From Paenibacillus riograndensis SBR5 (GTDB taxonomy: Bacteria; Bacillota; Bacilli; Paenibacillales; Paenibacillaceae), in the NCBI RefSeq assembly GCF_000981585.1, contig NZ_LN831776.1, positions 5,687,187 through 5,751,186 on the forward strand: a stretch of DNA of 64,000 bases. Reading direction: 5' to 3'. Within the stretch, counting starts at the first letter, position 1; each line of letters opens with the position of its first letter. Under the pieces are notes generated by a model. That model had not been told where the DNA came from and made no database searches. It saw nothing but the letters and a program-made list of their open reading frames with translations. The position numbers and the translations under genes are program-made. This document shows positions 60,576-64,000 of the stretch, piece after piece.

Positions 60576-61964
60576 TTATTCGTGAAGATGAATGGCCCGG
60601 CCATGAACGGCATGTGCGGCTTCGTGCAGCGATTCCGCTACAGTCGGATGGGCATGAATGGTGGTCACGACTTCCTCCAGTGTTGCTTCAAGGCGAATCG
60701 CCAGCGCTCCTTCCACAATGATGTCTGTTGCCCGTGGGCCGGCAATGTGCAGCCCCAGAATTTCATCATTGCCGGCGTCCACAACGTATTTCACCAGTCC
60801 GCTGCTCTCACCCATAATCATGGATTTGGCATTGGCCTGAAGCGGGAATAGGCCTGTCTTCACCCGGAATCCCTGCTGTTTGGCCTCCGTCTCCGTCATT
60901 CCCACGGATGCCAGCTCAGGCCGGGTGTAGACGCAGGAAGGAACCGTTCTGAAATCAACCGGCGAAGGCTCGCCCATAATCGCTTCCGCAGCAATAACCC
61001 CTTCGGCGGAGGCTACATGAGCCAGCATGATTCCTCCGTTGCAATCCCCGATCGCATAGATGCCCGGTATGCAGGTTTCCATTTTCCGGTTAACCTGGAT
61101 TGCCCCGCGGGTAAGCTGCACCCCGATGTCCTCCAGTCCCAGGCCCGCAGTCACCGGCCGCCGGCCGATGGACAGCAGCACCTTATCCGCTTCTATCACA
61201 TGGCTGCCGTTCCCGGAGGAAGTGACTACCCGCAGTCCCGCCGCCGTCTGTTCAATTCTCTCCACCTTGGTCTCTGTGTGCACCTCAATGCCGGAGCTTG
61301 CGAATTCCTTCCGCAGGCATTGCACAATATCGCCGTCCATGGCTGCAATCAGTTCGGGCAGCATCTCAATAACCGTAACCTTGCAGCCCAGGCTGCTGTA
61401 GACACTGGCGAACTCGCAGCCGATGACCCCTCCGCCAATAATGCAGAGGCTTGGCGGTACCGCAGGAAGCGAAAGTGCTCCATCGCTTGTAATGACTCCT
61501 TCCAGCCCGGCACCTGGAATAGGCACGGAGGACGGCTCTGAGCCTGTGGCGATAATCGCCCGGTCGAAGCCAACCGTCCGGACACTGCCATCGGCTGCGG
61601 TGACTTCCAGCTCGCGGGCGCTGATGAATTTGCCTGAGCCGCTCAGCCTGGCAACCTTGTTTTTGGTGAGCAGCGCCTCAATGCCGCCGGTGTTCATTCT
61701 GATGATCTTGTCTTTGCGTTTCTGCAGCTGGCCCCAGTTCACAGAGACGTCCGCAGCCTCGATCCCAAGCGCCTTACCCTCCCGCTTCAGATGAGTGTAC
61801 AGTTCCGTGGTATGAAGCAGCACCTTGGTTGGAATGCAGCCGACATTAAGGCAGGTTCCGCCCAGAGCCTTTTTCTCTACAAGTGTAACTTCCGCTCCCA
61901 ATTGCGCAGCCCGTATCGCAGCCACGTATCCGCCCGGGCCGCCTCCAAGCACAACGATCCTCAT
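60576..61964 (-). CDS. acoL: Dihydrolipoamide dehydrogenase (E3) of the acetoin-type complex
   Basis: 462 aa flavoprotein. FAD-binding GGGPGGYVAAIRAAQLGAEV at the N-terminus, redox disulfide GGTCLNVGCIPTK (Cys39 and Cys44), NAD domain IIGGGVIGCEFASVYSSLG near 175-193, second FAD motif YAIGDCNGGIMLAHVA near 305, and C-terminal active-site HAHPTVAESLHEA with His-Pro-Thr near 440. Regenerates lipoamide for the E2 encoded just upstream. Could equally serve a branched-chain or pyruvate complex; the neighbouring acoR/sigL genes favour acetoin. Confidence 0.9.
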   Translation of the reverse strand: MRIVVLGGGPGGYVAAIRAAQLGAEVTLVEKKALGGTCLNVGCIPTKVLLHTTELYTHLKREGKALGIEAADVSVNWGQLQKRKDKIIRMNTGGIEALLTKNKVARLSGSGKFISARELEVTAADGSVRTVGFDRAIIATGSEPSSVPIPGAGLEGVITSDGALSLPAVPPSLCIIGGGVIGCEFASVYSSLGCKVTVIEMLPELIAAMDGDIVQCLRKEFASSGIEVHTETKVERIEQTAAGLRVVTSSGNGSHVIEADKVLLSIGRRPVTAGLGLEDIGVQLTRGAIQVNRKMETCIPGIYAIGDCNGGIMLAHVASAEGVIAAEAIMGEPSPVDFRTVPSCVYTRPELASVGMTETEAKQQGFRVKTGLFPLQANAKSMIMGESSGLVKYVVDAGNDEILGLHIAGPRATDIIVEGALAIRLEATLEEVVTTIHAHPTVAESLHEAAHAVHGRAIHLHE

Positions 61965-62017
61965 GGTTCTCTCTCCTTCTATGTTTTGTGAGCATCCACT
62001 TCAGAAGCTTAGGCCTA

Positions 62018-63358
62018 TCACAGCAGCAGCAGTGCCGGGTTTTCCGCATAGGCTTTGATTTTTTGCATAAATTGCGCCGCAACCGCCCCGTCCACAGCTC
62101 TGTGGTCAGCGGTCAGGCTGAGGTTCATCAAGGGTCTGATGACGATCTCACCATTGACGGCAACCGGAGTGTCCACGATGGCATTGACGCCCAGAATGGC
62201 GACCTCAGGCTGATTGATAATCGGCGAAAAGGACTCCATGCCGTACATGCCCAGATTGGTAATGGTGAACGTGCCTCCGGTCAACTCCTCGGGGGTCAGG
62301 CTGTTATTTCTGGCTCCTGCCGCCAGCCGTTTCACTTCCTGCGATATTTCAGCCAGTCCCTTTTGGGCGGCGTTCTTGACCACAGGGACTATAAGTCCTT
62401 CCTCCAGTCCCACGGCTACTCCAATGTTGGCATAATTCCGCAGCACAAGCTCCGTTCCTTCAACAGAACAATTCAGGAGAGGGAACTCCAGCAGTACCTT
62501 GGCTGCAATGCTGACCAGCAGATCAGTATAAGTAACCTTGAGCGTATCCTTCAGCTGCTGTCTCAGCAGACCCAGGGCGGTTGTATCCAGCTTCATATTG
62601 TAGGTCACAGCCGGAGAAACCGCCTGGCTCTCCAGCATCCGCTTGGCGATAATTCTGCGCATGCTGTTCATCGGCACCCGTGTGACTTCCTGTATGGCTG
62701 CCTGTACCGCCGGCTGTGCAGTTGTCTTAGTAGAGGCTGCCGCGAAGGAACGGATATCCTCCTTCATAATTCTTCCTTCCTTATGAAGCCCGGAAGGATC
62801 AATGCCGAGGGCTGCTGCTTCTTTGGCTGCCGCCGGAGATATTTTCACTTTGGCCGCGGCTCCGCTGCCGCCTTCTGCGGCATGCTTGCGCACATCTCCT
62901 GCGGTAATTCTGCCCTGCGGCCCGCTCCCTCTCACCTGCTGCAGCTCAACGGACAACAGCGCGGCTGTCTTCTTCGCATACGGCGAAGCGATGATACGGC
63001 CACCGGCGGCTGGAACCGCCGCCTCACCTACAGCAGCCGCCCCATCCGCCGGGGGGCCTGCCTGCTCAGGTGCGGGCGCCACCGCCGGCGCGCCGCCGCC
63101 AAGCAGAGCGGAGATGTCCTCATTGGCATCGCCGATGACCGCCACCGGCTGGAAGATGCCCACAGTGCCTTCTTCTACAATAATTTTCCGCAGCACTCCG
63201 CCAAGCTTTGCTTCAACTTCATTGGAGATTTTGTCCGTCTCCACATCAAACAGGATTTCCCCTTGGGTCACGGTGTCCCCCTCGGCTTTTCGCCAATTGG
63301 AGATTGTCCCTTCGGTCATAGTGAGCCCTAATTTGGGCATAACGATAAGTTCAGCCAT
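62018..63358 (-). CDS. acoC: Dihydrolipoamide acyltransferase (E2) of the acetoin-type complex
   Basis: About 446 aa. One lipoyl domain (1-75) with the lipoylated Lys43 in VETDKISNE; an Ala/Pro/Gly linker; a peripheral-subunit-binding domain at about 119-157 (ASPYAKKTAAL...GPQGRITAGDV) and a second one at about 171-206 (SPAAAKEAAAL...GRIMKEDI); catalytic domain from about 228 ending with LTADHRAVDGAVAAQF (catalytic His-Arg...Asp-Gly). Two E3/E1-binding domains in one chain is not the commonest layout. ATG at 63358 with GGAGGTG ahead. Likely operon acoABCL. Confidence 0.88.
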   Translation of the reverse strand: MAELIVMPKLGLTMTEGTISNWRKAEGDTVTQGEILFDVETDKISNEVEAKLGGVLRKIIVEEGTVGIFQPVAVIGDANEDISALLGGGAPAVAPAPEQAGPPADGAAAVGEAAVPAAGGRIIASPYAKKTAALLSVELQQVRGSGPQGRITAGDVRKHAAEGGSGAAAKVKISPAAAKEAAALGIDPSGLHKEGRIMKEDIRSFAAASTKTTAQPAVQAAIQEVTRVPMNSMRRIIAKRMLESQAVSPAVTYNMKLDTTALGLLRQQLKDTLKVTYTDLLVSIAAKVLLEFPLLNCSVEGTELVLRNYANIGVAVGLEEGLIVPVVKNAAQKGLAEISQEVKRLAAGARNNSLTPEELTGGTFTITNLGMYGMESFSPIINQPEVAILGVNAIVDTPVAVNGEIVIRPLMNLSLTADHRAVDGAVAAQFMQKIKAYAENPALLLL

Positions 63359-63402
63359 TGTGCACCTCCGCAAGTTTGCTTATTGACGTTTCTTGGGCCG
63401 GG

Positions 63403-64000
63403 TCAGAACATGCTCTTGATGCCCTGAATAATATCATCCGCATTTGGCAGCACATAAGCTTCCAGGGCCGGAGAATATGGGACGGGGGTGTCCAATGCGC
63501 CAATCCGGACAACAGGAGCGTCCAGCTCATCAAAACACAGCTCTGAGATCATAGCGGACAATTCGCCCCCGTAGCCGCCGCGCTTCACTTCTTCGGTTAC
63601 CACAAGCGCCCGGTGCGTCTTGGCGACTGAGCTGAATATCGCTTCCTTGTCCAGCGGATAGAGTGAGCGCAGATCAATAACCTCTGCTTCAATCCCCTCT
63701 TCAGCCAGTACTTTTGCGGCATTTAGCGCATCATCCACTTGCTTGCCGTACGTAATAATGGAAACGTCGCTTCCTTCTCTCTTGACACTGGCCACGCCAA
63801 AAGGAACCGCAGCAACCGTGTCGTCCACCTCGAATTTCTTCGAATACAGAACCTTGCTCTCGATATAAACCACCGGATTGTCATCTTCAATCGCAGTCAG
63901 CATCATGCCCCAGGCATCCTGGGCATTGGATGGATAGACCACCTTGAGTCCCGGCACATGCGTAACCCAGGCCTCCAGCGACCCGGAGTGCTGTGCCCCC
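63403..64000 (-). CDS. acoB: E1 beta subunit of the acetoin-type dehydrogenase, partial
   Basis: C-terminal part (about 198 codons) of a transketolase-like E1 beta subunit; the N-terminus lies beyond the right window edge. The visible part begins GAQHSGSLEAWVTHVPGLKVVYPS, as in the pyrimidine-domain end, and continues with AVIDLRSLYPLDKEAI-like DLRSLYPLD near the middle and VVTEEVKRGGYGGELSA toward the end, the hallmark C-terminal transketolase domain. Followed by acoC (44 bp). The acetoin assignment depends on acoR/sigL nearby; a pyruvate or 2-oxoisovalerate E1 beta would look similar. Confidence 0.85.
   Translation of the reverse strand, partial: GAQHSGSLEAWVTHVPGLKVVYPSNAQDAWGMMLTAIEDDNPVVYIESKVLYSKKFEVDDTVAAVPFGVASVKREGSDVSIITYGKQVDDALNAAKVLAEEGIEAEVIDLRSLYPLDKEAIFSSVAKTHRALVVTEEVKRGGYGGELSAMISELCFDELDAPVVRIGALDTPVPYSPALEAYVLPNADDIIQGIKSMF

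Overview
The window looks like a Bacillota chromosome segment, most likely Paenibacillus. The reasons are the many carbohydrate ABC importers with lipoprotein binding proteins, a YesM/YesN-type two-component pair, a surface protein with three SLH domains, an AloR-like HTH/TPR receptor with its own small secreted-peptide gene, an acetoin-type dehydrogenase operon beside sigma-54, and dispersed non-coding repeats of a kind common in that genus. No rRNA, tRNA or CRISPR array was seen. Nothing was searched against a database; family calls rest on motifs, length and gene order.

Layout. 1-7378 (minus): two-component pair, sugar ABC importer and a GH172 gene cut by the window edge. 7509-8122: a MITE-like inverted-repeat element and eight 51-bp tandem repeats. 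8272-16170: a probable fructan-oligosaccharide locus (GH32, importer, GH172 and LacI regulator on minus; divergent ROK fructokinase on plus) with two matching LacI-type operators in the divergent promoter. 16357-19547: a phosphodiester-glycosidase-like gene, an IS1182-type element inside inverted repeat copies, and a decayed Rpn-type nuclease tail. 19618-23955: a 1445-residue secreted double purple-acid-phosphatase with SLH anchor. 24225-28350: TetR/DUF1801 pair, a TetR-controlled SnoaL/ABC-2 pair with a clear promoter-operator, and an LRR remnant. 28436-37767: an unknown gene, a nucleotidyltransferase behind a leader terminator, YceI, and a five-gene run (dehydrogenase, GH13, signal-less solute-binding protein, RibD-like reductase, MATE pump). 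38054-40170: an IS110-family element inside a dispersed repeat whose empty counterpart lies at 50887-51523. 40365-44814: aldA divergent from lutABC around a perfect cre site. 44831-50713: NikABCDE-like importer plus methyltransferase with a perfect Zur-type box at its promoter. 51687-53198: quorum-sensing receptor (split by a frameshift) and overlapping pro-peptide gene. 53421-57038: complete ECF importer with a TudS-related desulfidase. 57130-64000: acoR, sigL, acoL, acoC and acoB (partial).

How it works together. Most loci are import-and-degrade units with local control. The fructan locus would import oligosaccharides, hydrolyse them in the cytoplasm and phosphorylate fructose. AldA makes L-lactate from lactaldehyde and LutABC oxidises lactate, both under likely CcpA control. 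The Nik-like importer is probably zinc-responsive in spite of its NikA resemblance. The ECF/TudS operon suggests uptake and desulfuration of a thio-compound. AcoR with SigL would drive the acetoin dehydrogenase genes.

Best leads: the AloR/AloP-like signalling pair with its split receptor; the IS110 element with an in-window empty site and a guide-like match in its non-coding end; the Zur box on a nickel-type importer; the ECF plus desulfidase operon; and the cytosolic solute-binding protein paired with a GlgE-like GH13 enzyme.
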